Assembly (NCBI GenBank): GCA_937923945.1
Contig: CALDWC010000172.1
Span: 1-8,077 of the forward strand
DNA: 8,077 nucleotides
From: an uncultured Treponema sp.
GTDB lineage: Bacteria; Spirochaetota; Spirochaetia; Treponematales; Treponemataceae
Direction of reading: 5' to 3'
The notes below the pieces were generated by a model. That model did not search any database. It saw nothing but the letters and a program-made list of their open reading frames with translations, and was not told the origin of the DNA. The position numbers and the translations under genes were made by a program. Position 1 is the stretch's first letter, and each line of letters begins with the position of its first letter. This document shows, piece by piece, positions 1 to 5,390 of the stretch.

Positions 1-132
1 AGTCTATTGCGAGTTTTGAAAAATTCATATAATTGTACGTAAAAATTTTCAAAACTCGACGGGTATCTCTAAAAATCTAACCCGAGATTTTAGAGATGCC
101 CTCAATTCTTGATTGAATTAATCAGTGCTTCC
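1..132. repeat. Modular repeat element, copy 1 (left end uncertain, may extend outside the window)
   Basis: Positions 31-132 match 2835-2937 (copy 2) at about 96 of 103 aligned positions by eye, so this is a dispersed repeat. It ends on the right with GATTGAATTAATCAGTGC followed by TTCC, a box also found in copies 2 and 3. Two hairpins are visible. The first has a 13-bp perfect stem, CGAGTTTTGAAAA (10-22) against TTTTCAAAACTCG (46-58). The second pairs GGGTATCTCTAAAAATC (61-77) with GATTTTAGAGATGCCC (86-101) around the loop TAACCCGA, with one bulged A and one G-U pair. Copy 2 has C where this copy has the G-U, which keeps the stem paired. The left 30 bases are not shared with copy 2, so this copy is truncated, rearranged or begins upstream. 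No protein is encoded. A MITE-like or REP-like element is the best reading. Confidence 0.75.
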
Positions 133-151
133 TTAATTATTCAATGATACT

Positions 152-169
152 ACAAAAAAAATTTTTTGT
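152..169. other. A8-T6 inverted repeat
   Basis: ACAAAAAA and TTTTTTGT form an 8-bp inverted repeat separated by two A residues. It could be a bent-DNA tract or a weak bidirectional terminator, but the stem is entirely A-T apart from one pair and I cannot assign a role. Confidence 0.3.
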
Positions 170-173
170 CTAT

Positions 174-195
174 GCCGAACTTCGGTGATTTTTTT
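174..195 (+). terminator. Weak candidate intrinsic terminator
   Basis: GCCGA and TCGGT form a 5-bp stem (one G-U pair) around ACT, followed after GA by seven T residues. It would end transcription of a gene lying upstream of the window. The stem is short, so this is only a candidate. Confidence 0.35.
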
Positions 196-263
196 GATGA
201 CGTTTAATGTCAAGAGTTTCACAGGTAAAAACCGAAATATATATCTTCATTTTTTTTCATGAC

Positions 264-274
264 TATAGTATACT
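264..274 (+). promoter_or_regulatory. Possible -10 region for the DUF853 ATPase gene
   Basis: TATAGT (264-269) overlaps TATACT (269-274), both close to the TATAAT consensus and 16-26 bases before the start codon. No convincing -35 is present: TTCATT at 246-251 sits at 17-bp spacing from TATACT but matches TTGACA at only three positions. The assignment is tentative. Confidence 0.3.
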
Positions 275-289
275 AAAGTAGGTGTTTTT

Positions 290-1762
290 ATGGAAAAGAT
301 TTTTTTAGGTCAGGGAAGTGAAAAGGTGTATCTTTTGTCGAATATGCTCAATCGACACGGATTGATTGCAGGGGCGACGGGGACAGGAAAAACCGTAACG
401 TTAAAAGTACTTGCGGAGAGTTTGAGTGATTTAGGTATCCCCGTTTTTCTCCCCGATGTAAAAGGTGACCTTTTTAGTTTTTGCGAAGCGGGTTCAATGA
501 ATGAGCATATTCAAAAACGGATGCAAATTTTCGGAATGAGCGATTTTACGTTTAAATCCTTTCCGATTCGCGCGTGGGATTTTTTTTATCAGCTCGGAAT
601 TCCTTTGCGTTCGACCGTTTCCGAAATGGGACCGCTTATTTTGTCGAAGCTTTTTAATTTGAATGAAACGCAAGCGGGTGTACTGAACATGGCGTTCAAA
701 GTTGCCGACGATAATAGTTTGCTGCTTCTTGATATTAAAGATTTAAAAGCGATTTTGCTTTTCCTCGGTGAACACGCCAATGAACTGAAACTCCAATACG
801 GAAATATTTCAAGCGCGTCGATTGGCGCCATTCAACGGAGTATTTTGCGGTTGGAAACGGAAGGGGCGGAAAACTTTTTCGGCGAACCGGCTCTCGATAT
901 TCAGGATTTTTTTATTCCCAATGCGAGCGGAGCGGGGACGATTAATATTTTAAATGCGACAAAGTTGTATCAAAAACCGAATTTGTATGCAGCCTTTTTG
1001 TTGATGTTCCTTTCGGAAATCTATGAAGTGCTGCCGGAAGTCGGCGATTTGGATAAACCGAAATGCGTTTTCTTTTTTGATGAAGCGCATCTCATGTTTG
1101 AAAACTGTCCGCCTGTACTGATCGATAAAATCGAGCAAATTATTCGCTTAGTGCGTTCAAAGGGCGTGGGTATTTTTTTTGTTACGCAAAACCCCGCCGA
1201 CATTCCTGAAAAAATTTTGTCGCAGCTGGGTAACCGTATTCAACATGCGCTGCGCGCGTATACCCCGAAGGACCGCAAGGCAATCGCGCAAATTGCGATG
1301 ACGTTTCGCAGTAATCCGGCATTGAAAATAGAAGACGAAATCCTTGCTTTGCGAACCGGTGAAGCACTGGTGAGTGTGTTGCAGGAAGACGGTTCGCCGA
1401 GCGTTACGGACAAAGTGCTTATCACGTCGCCTGCAAGTAAGATCGGCACGGTTGATACGAGTACGGTAAAAAATATTGTTTCCGCGTCGCCGTTATTTGC
1501 AAAGTACAAAGACGGCATCGATAGAATTTCGGCTCATGAAATTTTAACACAGCGGTTTGAACAGGAAGCGCAAGTGCGGCAGCTGGAAGTGCAAAAAAAA
1601 GAATTGGAAAAACAGCAAGCGCAACTTGCGCGGCAAAAACGCAATCAGCCGAAAAGCACCATTGAAAAAATGGGCGATCAAGTGCTGACGGGATTTTCCC
1701 GCTCGGTTGGGAATCAACTTGCACGAGGTTTACTCGGCTCCGTAAAAAAATTATTAAAATAA
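290..1762 (+). CDS. yjgR: HerA-like DUF853 ATPase (YjgR family)
   Basis: This 490-residue protein closely follows the E. coli YjgR pattern (about 500 residues), a cytoplasmic P-loop ATPase grouped with HerA/FtsK-type DNA pumps. The cellular role of the family is not established. Visible features are the opening NRHGLIAGATGTGKT, with Walker A GATGTGKT at residues 28-35; a DVKGDL motif; YGNISSASIGAIQR in the middle; Walker B CVFFFDEAHLMF at 259-270 with acidic D264 and E265; and LVRSKGVGIFFVTQNPADIP with QLGNRIQHALRAYTPKD after it. Residues about 422-455 are rich in E, K and Q and are probably coiled coil. The C-terminal NQLARGLLGS also matches the family. The ATG at 290 is supported by an in-frame TAG at 266-268 and by the family N-terminus; the ribosome binding site (AGTAGGTG, 277-284) is weak. 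No nurA-like nuclease gene accompanies it. It probably shares a transcript with the next gene, 25 bases downstream. Confidence 0.93.
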   Translation: MEKIFLGQGSEKVYLLSNMLNRHGLIAGATGTGKTVTLKVLAESLSDLGIPVFLPDVKGDLFSFCEAGSMNEHIQKRMQIFGMSDFTFKSFPIRAWDFFYQLGIPLRSTVSEMGPLILSKLFNLNETQAGVLNMAFKVADDNSLLLLDIKDLKAILLFLGEHANELKLQYGNISSASIGAIQRSILRLETEGAENFFGEPALDIQDFFIPNASGAGTINILNATKLYQKPNLYAAFLLMFLSEIYEVLPEVGDLDKPKCVFFFDEAHLMFENCPPVLIDKIEQIIRLVRSKGVGIFFVTQNPADIPEKILSQLGNRIQHALRAYTPKDRKAIAQIAMTFRSNPALKIEDEILALRTGEALVSVLQEDGSPSVTDKVLITSPASKIGTVDTSTVKNIVSASPLFAKYKDGIDRISAHEILTQRFEQEAQVRQLEVQKKELEKQQAQLARQKRNQPKSTIEKMGDQVLTGFSRSVGNQLARGLLGSVKKLLK

Positions 1763-1787
1763 TTATTTATTATTAAGGTAAAAAAGT

Positions 1788-2678
1788 ATGAAACGAATGT
1801 TTTTGGTTGCGGGAGTTTTATTTTTTTCAGCGAAAGTTCTTTTTTCGTTTGAGGTTGGCGATTCATTCGGAACACGGATTAAAAATTATTCGTTTGACCA
1901 AATGCAGGATGCCGATGAGTATAACTTGGAAAAATTTTCAAAAGACGGCATTCGTATTAAAATTTTACAGTCGGCATTATTCGGACGCCGACCGCTTTCG
2001 GATTTTATTTTGCACACGTCCGGTTTTTTAACGGCGTACCAAGGTGAAACAAAATTGGGTACCTTTGCGTTCGTTGAATACACCGATAAAGGCGCGTTAA
2101 AATTTTTTTATGATTATGACGATGACGGTATTATCGATGCCATGTCGGATACGTATTTTATTCCGCCTTGGGTTTTGTTCAAAGCGAAGATTGAAAGAAA
2201 ATATCCCGAAACGTTTTTAGCTTTGTGCGAAAAAATTTACCGTGAGTTTAATTCCGAAACCGAATTGAATGAAGCTGAAATTGAAAAATGCAATTTTCGA
2301 ATTTCGCAGCTTTTTTCAACTGACGATTGCGAGTCATACGATATTTATTATGCGTACTTATTGTATCTGACACAAATGGAACAGGAAAACGCGTACAAGA
2401 TTTTACGGTCGCTTGAAAATTTTGTTAAGTCGCGATTTAAAATTGAAACGGTGCCGCTTTTGAAATTATTTGTTGCGGAAAGTTATTTCAATTTAGAAAA
2501 ATACAGCATTGCGCTGTCGCAGTTTACTATGCTTAAAAATTGCGATAGTAATGCAACGCTTGCAAAGTTTTATTTAGCTTACATTTCCGATTTAAAAAAT
2601 AACACCAATATTGAAACCCGAAAGTTTGAAAGCAATTTCCCCGACATGTGGATTTTAAAACAGTATCAAACCGAGTAG
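1788..2678 (+). CDS. Exported protein of unknown function with TPR-like C-terminus
   Basis: I do not recognise this 296-residue protein. The N-terminus (KR, then a hydrophobic stretch to about residue 20 ending ...VLFS before FEVGDSFG) looks like a signal peptide cut near residue 20. No lipobox cysteine is seen, so it is probably periplasmic or surface-exposed. Residues 109-121 (YDYDDDGIIDAMSD) contain D-x-D-x-D-G-x-x-D, similar to calcium-binding loops of thrombospondin type 3 or EF-hand repeats. Residues about 225-258 (LFVAESYFNLEKYSIALSQF and following) fit a tetratricopeptide-repeat helix pair, and the region from about 150 onward is mostly helical and charged. AAGG at 1775-1778, nine bases before the ATG, serves as ribosome binding site. 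The short gap from the ATPase gene suggests an operon. The DNA is noticeably more AT-rich than the ATPase, tpiA or pbpC. The frame stays open after the TAG stop (see the small ORF at 2706). Confidence 0.8.
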   Translation: MKRMFLVAGVLFFSAKVLFSFEVGDSFGTRIKNYSFDQMQDADEYNLEKFSKDGIRIKILQSALFGRRPLSDFILHTSGFLTAYQGETKLGTFAFVEYTDKGALKFFYDYDDDGIIDAMSDTYFIPPWVLFKAKIERKYPETFLALCEKIYREFNSETELNEAEIEKCNFRISQLFSTDDCESYDIYYAYLLYLTQMEQENAYKILRSLENFVKSRFKIETVPLLKLFVAESYFNLEKYSIALSQFTMLKNCDSNATLAKFYLAYISDLKNNTNIETRKFESNFPDMWILKQYQTE

Positions 2679-2705
2679 GCGGGAAACAACCGGATAAATC
2701 ACCGG

Positions 2706-2822
2706 ATGAAGCTGAGTATCGAATATGCAAATATGCGTAACTATCTCGACGATTTGTTTCGGGTATATTTGAAAGTAAGTGATTTTGAAATGCAGCAATG
2801 GGCTCAAGGAAACGCTGATTAA
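2706..2822 (+). CDS. Small coding-like ORF (38 aa), in frame with the upstream gene after its TAG stop
   Basis: The ORF opens MKLSIEYANMRNYLDDLF and ends WAQGNAD, with a TAA stop. It lies in the same frame as the exported-protein gene: after the TAG at 2676-2678 there is no further stop until 2820-2822. Its amino-acid composition (hydrophobic and aromatic residues alternating with charged ones) looks like real protein. No ribosome binding site precedes the ATG. The last codons (GGA AAC GCT GAT TAA) belong to the left end of repeat copy 2, so the repeat supplies the stop. Possible readings are the displaced C-terminus of the upstream gene cut off by a TAG mutation, a remnant of another gene truncated by the repeat, or a translationally coupled small protein. 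I cannot choose between them from sequence alone. Confidence 0.35.
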   Translation: MKLSIEYANMRNYLDDLFRVYLKVSDFEMQQWAQGNAD

Positions 2823-2937
2823 ATGTGGGTACTGAATTGTACGTAAAATTTTTCAAAACTCGACGGGCATCTCTAAAAATCTAACCCGAGGTTTTGAAAG
2901 ATGCCCTCAATTCTCGATTGAATTAATCAGTGCCTCC
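2808..2937. repeat. Modular repeat element, copy 2 (130 bp, complete)
   Basis: The left end GGAAACGCTGAT (2808-2819) and the right end ATCAGTGCCTCC (2926-2937) form imperfect terminal inverted repeats: the complement of the right end reads GGAGGCACTGAT. Positions 2835-2937 match copy 1. The left part, GGAAACGCTGAT then TAAATGTGGGTACTGAA, matches the left of copy 3. The core hairpin pairs GGGCATCT (2866-2873) with AGATGCCC (2899-2906), with further imperfect pairing inside. No target-site duplication is obvious. The size, inverted ends and lack of coding capacity suggest a non-autonomous mobile element, but no transposase is in view. Confidence 0.75.
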
Positions 2938-3013
2938 ATAACGAGAGAACTTAAACTCGGCACAGTTCTAAAAATTTTAGCAATTTGAATTTTTAGAAGT
3001 GCTCATTCGTTAT
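2938..3013. repeat. 76-bp imperfect palindrome abutting repeat copy 2
   Basis: The outer ends ATAACGA (2938-2944) and TCGTTAT (3007-3013) are perfect complements. Inside, GCAC (2960-2963) pairs with GTGC (2999-3002), and TTCTAAAAATT (2966-2976) pairs perfectly with AATTTTTAGAA (2988-2998) around an 11-base loop. No T-tract follows, so it does not look like an intrinsic terminator. It is distinct in sequence from the neighbouring repeat and could be a second miniature element or a structured RNA end. Confidence 0.55.
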
Positions 3014-3241
3014 AATGCCAGATGAGGAAAATTATGGGATTAGTGTATAAAAATTCTGAATCAGTCATTTATTTTTTTCTGTTCCCGATAATGAATAAAA
3101 AATAAAAAAAGTTTTTCTACATGCACTTAAAAAAAATATTTTTTATTATACTTGTAATGAGACCTGTTATTGAAAAGCGTCATTGTTCAGCGGCCATCCT
3201 GCTTTGGCATTTTTCGATGGTAGGCAAAGGAGTAGGTAAAA
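3014..3241. other. AT-rich leader upstream of the sigma-like gene
   Basis: No gene is supported here. TATACT at 3147-3152 is the best -10 candidate but lacks a good -35, and it would give a leader of about 80 bases. Between 3192 and 3225 short complementary stretches exist (CCATC with GATGG), but no known riboswitch core is recognised. AAAGGAG at 3226-3232 is a clear ribosome binding site nine bases before the ATG at 3242. Confidence 0.4.
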
Positions 3242-4213
3242 ATGTTTAATTATCAAAAGTTTTACGATCAGTACAGCACTGCAGATCGGGACGAAAAAGA
3301 ACGGTTGCTCGGTCAGTTAAAAGTTACGCTCTATTTTAATTACGGTGTTTTTTTCAAAGCGGATGCGGATATGGCATCAGACTTTTTATGTGAATTTTTT
3401 CCTCAGCTTGAGGAAATCATTGAGCGATATAAACCCGAAAAAGCCTCTTTTTTTAATTTTTTCCGTTTAGTTATTCGACAAAGATTTTTTAGATTTCAGC
3501 GTACAGTGAAAAAAGAGACTCATTTAAAAAAGATTTTGGAAATAGAAAATCATCAAATGGAATATGGACGCTATGATATTGCGGTGAAAGATTACATGTT
3601 AGGAGAACCGGATATCGATTATAGCAGTGAAAATATTGAAAAAGTAAATGAAGTATTGAAGCGTTCATATTTTCGCAGTCGGCAAAACGGACGGCAAGAT
3701 AAAACCATTGAAAAACTTTTACTTTGCCGCGTGGCACATCAGCTCGGTGATGAAAAAGTGGTAAAGCTTTGCGATTTTTGGAAGCTGGATAAAACTGAAA
3801 TACTCCGTTGTGTGTCTGCCGTAAATAAAAAAAACGGAACAAAATTTCAACGAAATAAAGAATTTGAAGCTCGAGTCGGAAGTTTGTATTATAAAATGAA
3901 ACTGAAGGAATTTGAACTGGAATGCTTGCGTGATGAAACGGACCATGAAAATTACCGGCTCGTTTTGGAAAAATATAATAGAAATAAAAAATCATGGCAT
4001 GCAAATACAAAGCTCCTGTACGCTTATTCAACGGTGCCGAGTTACAGCAATATTTGCAGTACATTACGGCTTAGCCCCATATTTGTAGCGAGAAAATTGC
4101 AACGTTTTTCACAGTCGTACCGGGAAGTATTTGAAAAAGATGAGTCGGCTTTGAAAAGCAAAACAAGCTTTAAAAAGACACAAGCTCCACGGATGGGAGC
4201 TTGTGATGCATGA
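3242..4213 (+). CDS. Putative sigma-factor-like / helix-turn-helix protein of unknown function
   Basis: I do not recognise this 323-residue protein as a named family. Residues about 41-87 resemble region 2 of sigma-70/ECF factors: DADMASDFLCEFFPQL, then an ERYKPEKASFFNFFRLVIR stretch followed by RFFRFQR, recalling the usual 'DAEDL.QEVFLKLW...YDPERGSF..WL.RIARN' pattern. Residues about 153-195 (LLLCRVAHQLGDEKVVKLCDF, then KLDKTEILRCVSAV) and about 260-290 (AYSTVPSYSNICSTLRLSPIFVARKLQRF) each read as helix-turn-helix-like, the second placed like region 4. The middle is basic and charged. It is longer than a typical ECF factor (about 200 residues). The ATG at 3242 has AAAGGAG nine bases upstream. 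It stands alone, with no adjacent anti-sigma candidate. Being AT-rich and isolated, it may be lineage-specific. That it is a gene is well supported; the sigma-like role is an inference from motif shape. Confidence 0.75.
   Translation: MFNYQKFYDQYSTADRDEKERLLGQLKVTLYFNYGVFFKADADMASDFLCEFFPQLEEIIERYKPEKASFFNFFRLVIRQRFFRFQRTVKKETHLKKILEIENHQMEYGRYDIAVKDYMLGEPDIDYSSENIEKVNEVLKRSYFRSRQNGRQDKTIEKLLLCRVAHQLGDEKVVKLCDFWKLDKTEILRCVSAVNKKNGTKFQRNKEFEARVGSLYYKMKLKEFELECLRDETDHENYRLVLEKYNRNKKSWHANTKLLYAYSTVPSYSNICSTLRLSPIFVARKLQRFSQSYREVFEKDESALKSKTSFKKTQAPRMGACDA
4179..4205 (-). terminator. 10-bp hairpin inside the gene's 3' end, terminator-like on the minus strand
   Basis: CACAAGCTCC (4179-4188) and GGAGCTTGTG (4196-4205) are perfect complements with a 7-base loop, lying within the last codons of the sigma-like gene. 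On the + strand no T-tract follows. On the minus strand the hairpin is followed directly by TCTTTTT (complement of 4172-4178), the form of an intrinsic terminator. Its role could be to stop antisense transcription, or to protect the 3' end of the + strand mRNA. Confidence 0.45.
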
Positions 4214-4257
4214 AATCAGGGTAATCAAAAGGAGGGAAAGATCACCCTGTTATGCAT
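4206..4257 (+). other. Extended hairpin presenting AGGAGG in its loop
   Basis: CAGGGTAATC (4217-4226) pairs with GATCACCCTG (4240-4249) with a single A-C mismatch. Outside it, ATGCAT (4206-4211) can pair with ATGCAT (4252-4257) across a small internal loop. The 13-base apical loop AAAAGGAGGGAAA exposes a perfect Shine-Dalgarno-type sequence. The hairpin overlaps the stop codon of the upstream gene. Confidence 0.5.
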
Positions 4258-4301
4258 AAGGAGGTATGTTATAATTTTATAAGGAGGTATATTTAACATA
4301 C
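4256..4301 (+). repeat. Two direct copies of ATAAGGAGGTAT, 23 bases apart
   Basis: ATAAGGAGGTAT occurs at 4256-4267 and 4279-4290, each containing AAGGAGG. Together with the loop motif at 4230-4235 there are three strong Shine-Dalgarno-like sequences within about 60 bases. None has a start codon at normal spacing followed by a meaningful ORF: ATG at 4252 gives only 14 codons and lies too far from the first motif, and ATG at 4266 gives two codons. GTATGTTA (4264-4271) can pair with TAACATAC (4294-4301). TATAAT at 4270-4275 might be a -10 but has only a weak -35 (CTGTTA, 4247-4252). Confidence 0.6.
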
Positions 4302-4417
4302 GCCTAAACAACCGCAGTCATACAAAAAGGTTACATTTTCATAAAAATAATTTTATAAACTTTTCATCATTTTTATGTATGTGTCGACATAACGAGATAT
4401 TACGCGTGTATGCTGCC

Positions 4418-4446
4418 TTTACAATTTTGTATTTTTGGTTTATAGT
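4418..4446 (+). promoter_or_regulatory. tpiA promoter, sigma-70 type
   Basis: TTTACA (4418-4423) and TATAGT (4441-4446) are separated by exactly 17 bases. Transcription would begin near 4452, giving a leader of about 20 bases that contains the ribosome binding site. Its position also argues against translation starting at the upstream in-frame ATG at 4379, which lies before the promoter. Confidence 0.72.
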
Positions 4447-4463
4447 TACGGCACGCGAATTTC

Positions 4464-4469
4464 AAGGAG
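4464..4469 (+). promoter_or_regulatory. tpiA ribosome binding site that decides the start
   Basis: AAGGAG lies five bases before the ATG at 4475, which begins the conserved MRKTFIAGNWKMN terminus. The in-frame ATG at 4379 would add 32 residues unlike any triosephosphate isomerase and has no such site. Confidence 0.85.
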
Positions 4470-4474
4470 TTTAT

Positions 4475-5227
4475 ATGAGAAAAACGTTTATTGCGGGAAA
4501 CTGGAAAATGAACAAAACCGTTGACGAATCGGTTGAACTTGCAAAAGCGGTTGTTGCCGCTTTGAAGGGCGGAAAATTTAAGTATATGATTGCCCCGTCG
4601 TTTACGGCTTTGTACGAAGTGGGGAAAGTTCTTAAAGGTTCGAATGTACTTTTGGGTGCTCAGAATATGGATGCGCACGATTCGGGCGCATTTACCGGTG
4701 AAGTGTCTCCGACACAACTTTTGAGCGCCGGAGTACAGGCGGTGATTTTAGGTCATTCGGAACGCCGCCATATTTTCCATGAAACGGATGCGGACGTCAA
4801 TGCGAAAGTCTTGAGTGCTTTGGCACACGGATTGGAAGTGATTCTTTGTGTGGGCGAAACGCTCGATGAACGTGAAGCGGGAAAGGCGGAAGCTGTGTGC
4901 CAAAGGCAAACGGAAAAAGGCTTGGCAGGCGTTACTGCCGCGCAAATGCAAAAAGTAACGATTGCATACGAGCCGGTATGGGCAATCGGAACGGGAAAAA
5001 CCGCTACACCGGAAGATGCACAAGCAATCCACGCGCATATCAGAAAAACCGTTGCCGCTTTGTACGATAGTGCCGTTGCGGACGCCCTCGTGATTCAGTA
5101 CGGCGGTTCGATGAAAGGTGCCAACGCCAAGGCGCTGCTGTCGATGCCGGACATTGACGGCGGGCTGATCGGCGGTGCCGCTTTGAAAGCGGATACCTTT
5201 GCGGAAATCGCTTTGTGTAAGCTTTAA
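4475..5227 (+). CDS. tpiA: Triosephosphate isomerase
   Basis: This enzyme interconverts dihydroxyacetone phosphate and glyceraldehyde 3-phosphate in cytoplasmic glycolysis and gluconeogenesis. The 250-residue length is normal for the family. All hallmark residues are present: N9 and K11 in AGNWKMN, H94 in ILGHSERR as the electrophile, E166 in AYEPVWAIGTGK as the catalytic base with the mobile loop after it, and the phosphate-binding YGGSMKGAN and GGLIGGAALK near the C-terminus. The start is fixed by the family N-terminus, AAGGAG upstream and the promoter at 4418-4446. The gene appears to be transcribed alone: the preceding gene ends about 260 bases upstream and the next coding region starts about 440 bases downstream. 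In many bacteria tpiA sits with gapA and pgk, which are not seen here. Nothing suggests truncation or impairment. Confidence 0.98.
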   Translation: MRKTFIAGNWKMNKTVDESVELAKAVVAALKGGKFKYMIAPSFTALYEVGKVLKGSNVLLGAQNMDAHDSGAFTGEVSPTQLLSAGVQAVILGHSERRHIFHETDADVNAKVLSALAHGLEVILCVGETLDEREAGKAEAVCQRQTEKGLAGVTAAQMQKVTIAYEPVWAIGTGKTATPEDAQAIHAHIRKTVAALYDSAVADALVIQYGGSMKGANAKALLSMPDIDGGLIGGAALKADTFAEIALCKL

Positions 5228-5252
5228 ATTTTTATTCACCAAAGCGGTTTTG

Positions 5253-5273
5253 CATTGTACGCTCAATGTTTTT
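5253..5273 (+). terminator. Candidate tpiA terminator
   Basis: CATTG and CAATG form a 5-bp stem around TACGCT, followed by TTTTT, 25 bases after the tpiA stop. The position is right but the stem is weak. Confidence 0.42.
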
Positions 5274-5283
5274 AACGCAAATA

Positions 5284-5390
5284 GGAAACGCTGATGAAAG
5301 GCTTGACGCCGTTTTTTAAATGTGGGCACTGAAAAGAAGTCTCTTAAAAACATCAGTTTTTAATTTTCGATTGAATTAATCAGTGCCTTC
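5284..5390. repeat. Modular repeat element, copy 3 (107 bp, different core)
   Basis: The left end GGAAACGCTGAT is identical to that of copy 2. The next shared box (AAATGTGGG then CACTGAA, 5318-5333) is pushed rightward by about 22 extra bases (GAAAGGCTTGACGCCGTTTTT region, 5296-5316). The right end CGATTGAATTAATCAGTGCC (5368-5387) matches copies 1 and 2, and then TTC. The core between the boxes is unrelated to the others and carries a small hairpin, TTAAAAAC (5344-5351) with GTTTTTAA (5356-5363). The complement of the right end, GAAGGCACTGAT, is an imperfect inverted copy of the left end. Read on the + strand, the left part encodes GNADERLDAVF then a stop. Confidence 0.65.

Noticed and set aside
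1..132. CRISPR array or riboswitch reading of the structured repeats
   Set aside because: There are no regularly spaced identical repeats with unique spacers and no adjacent cas genes, and the hairpins match no known riboswitch core; the dispersed copies fit an intergenic repeat element better.
2533..2856. Minus-strand ORF of 107 codons across the end of the exported-protein gene
   Set aside because: It is antisense to a better-supported gene, extends into the repeat element, and has no ribosome binding site or recognisable motif.
3022..3105. Short ORF of about 27 codons (MRKIMGLVYKN) before the sigma-like gene
   Set aside because: It has no ribosome binding site, lies in AT-rich DNA where such ORFs arise by chance, and has no recognisable product.
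3489..4064. Minus-strand ORF of 191 codons opposite the sigma-like gene
   Set aside because: It is long but rich in F, Y and H residues as expected from reading AT-rich coding DNA backward, has no domain signature, and the + strand frame has a clear ribosome binding site and motif structure.
4252..4296. A 14-codon leader peptide (MHKEVCYNFIRRYI) before tpiA
   Set aside because: The nearest AGGAGG is about 16 bases from its ATG, too far for normal initiation, and it lies upstream of the tpiA promoter rather than in its message.
4379..4474. An N-terminal extension of triosephosphate isomerase starting at ATG 4379
   Set aside because: The 32 extra residues do not belong to the family, the promoter TTTACA-17-TATAGT lies inside this stretch, and ATG 4475 has a proper AAGGAG.
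4748..5353. Minus-strand ORF of 201 codons opposite tpiA
   Set aside because: It is a shadow of the tpiA codons; its start falls in conserved tpiA sequence and its other end runs into repeat copy 3.
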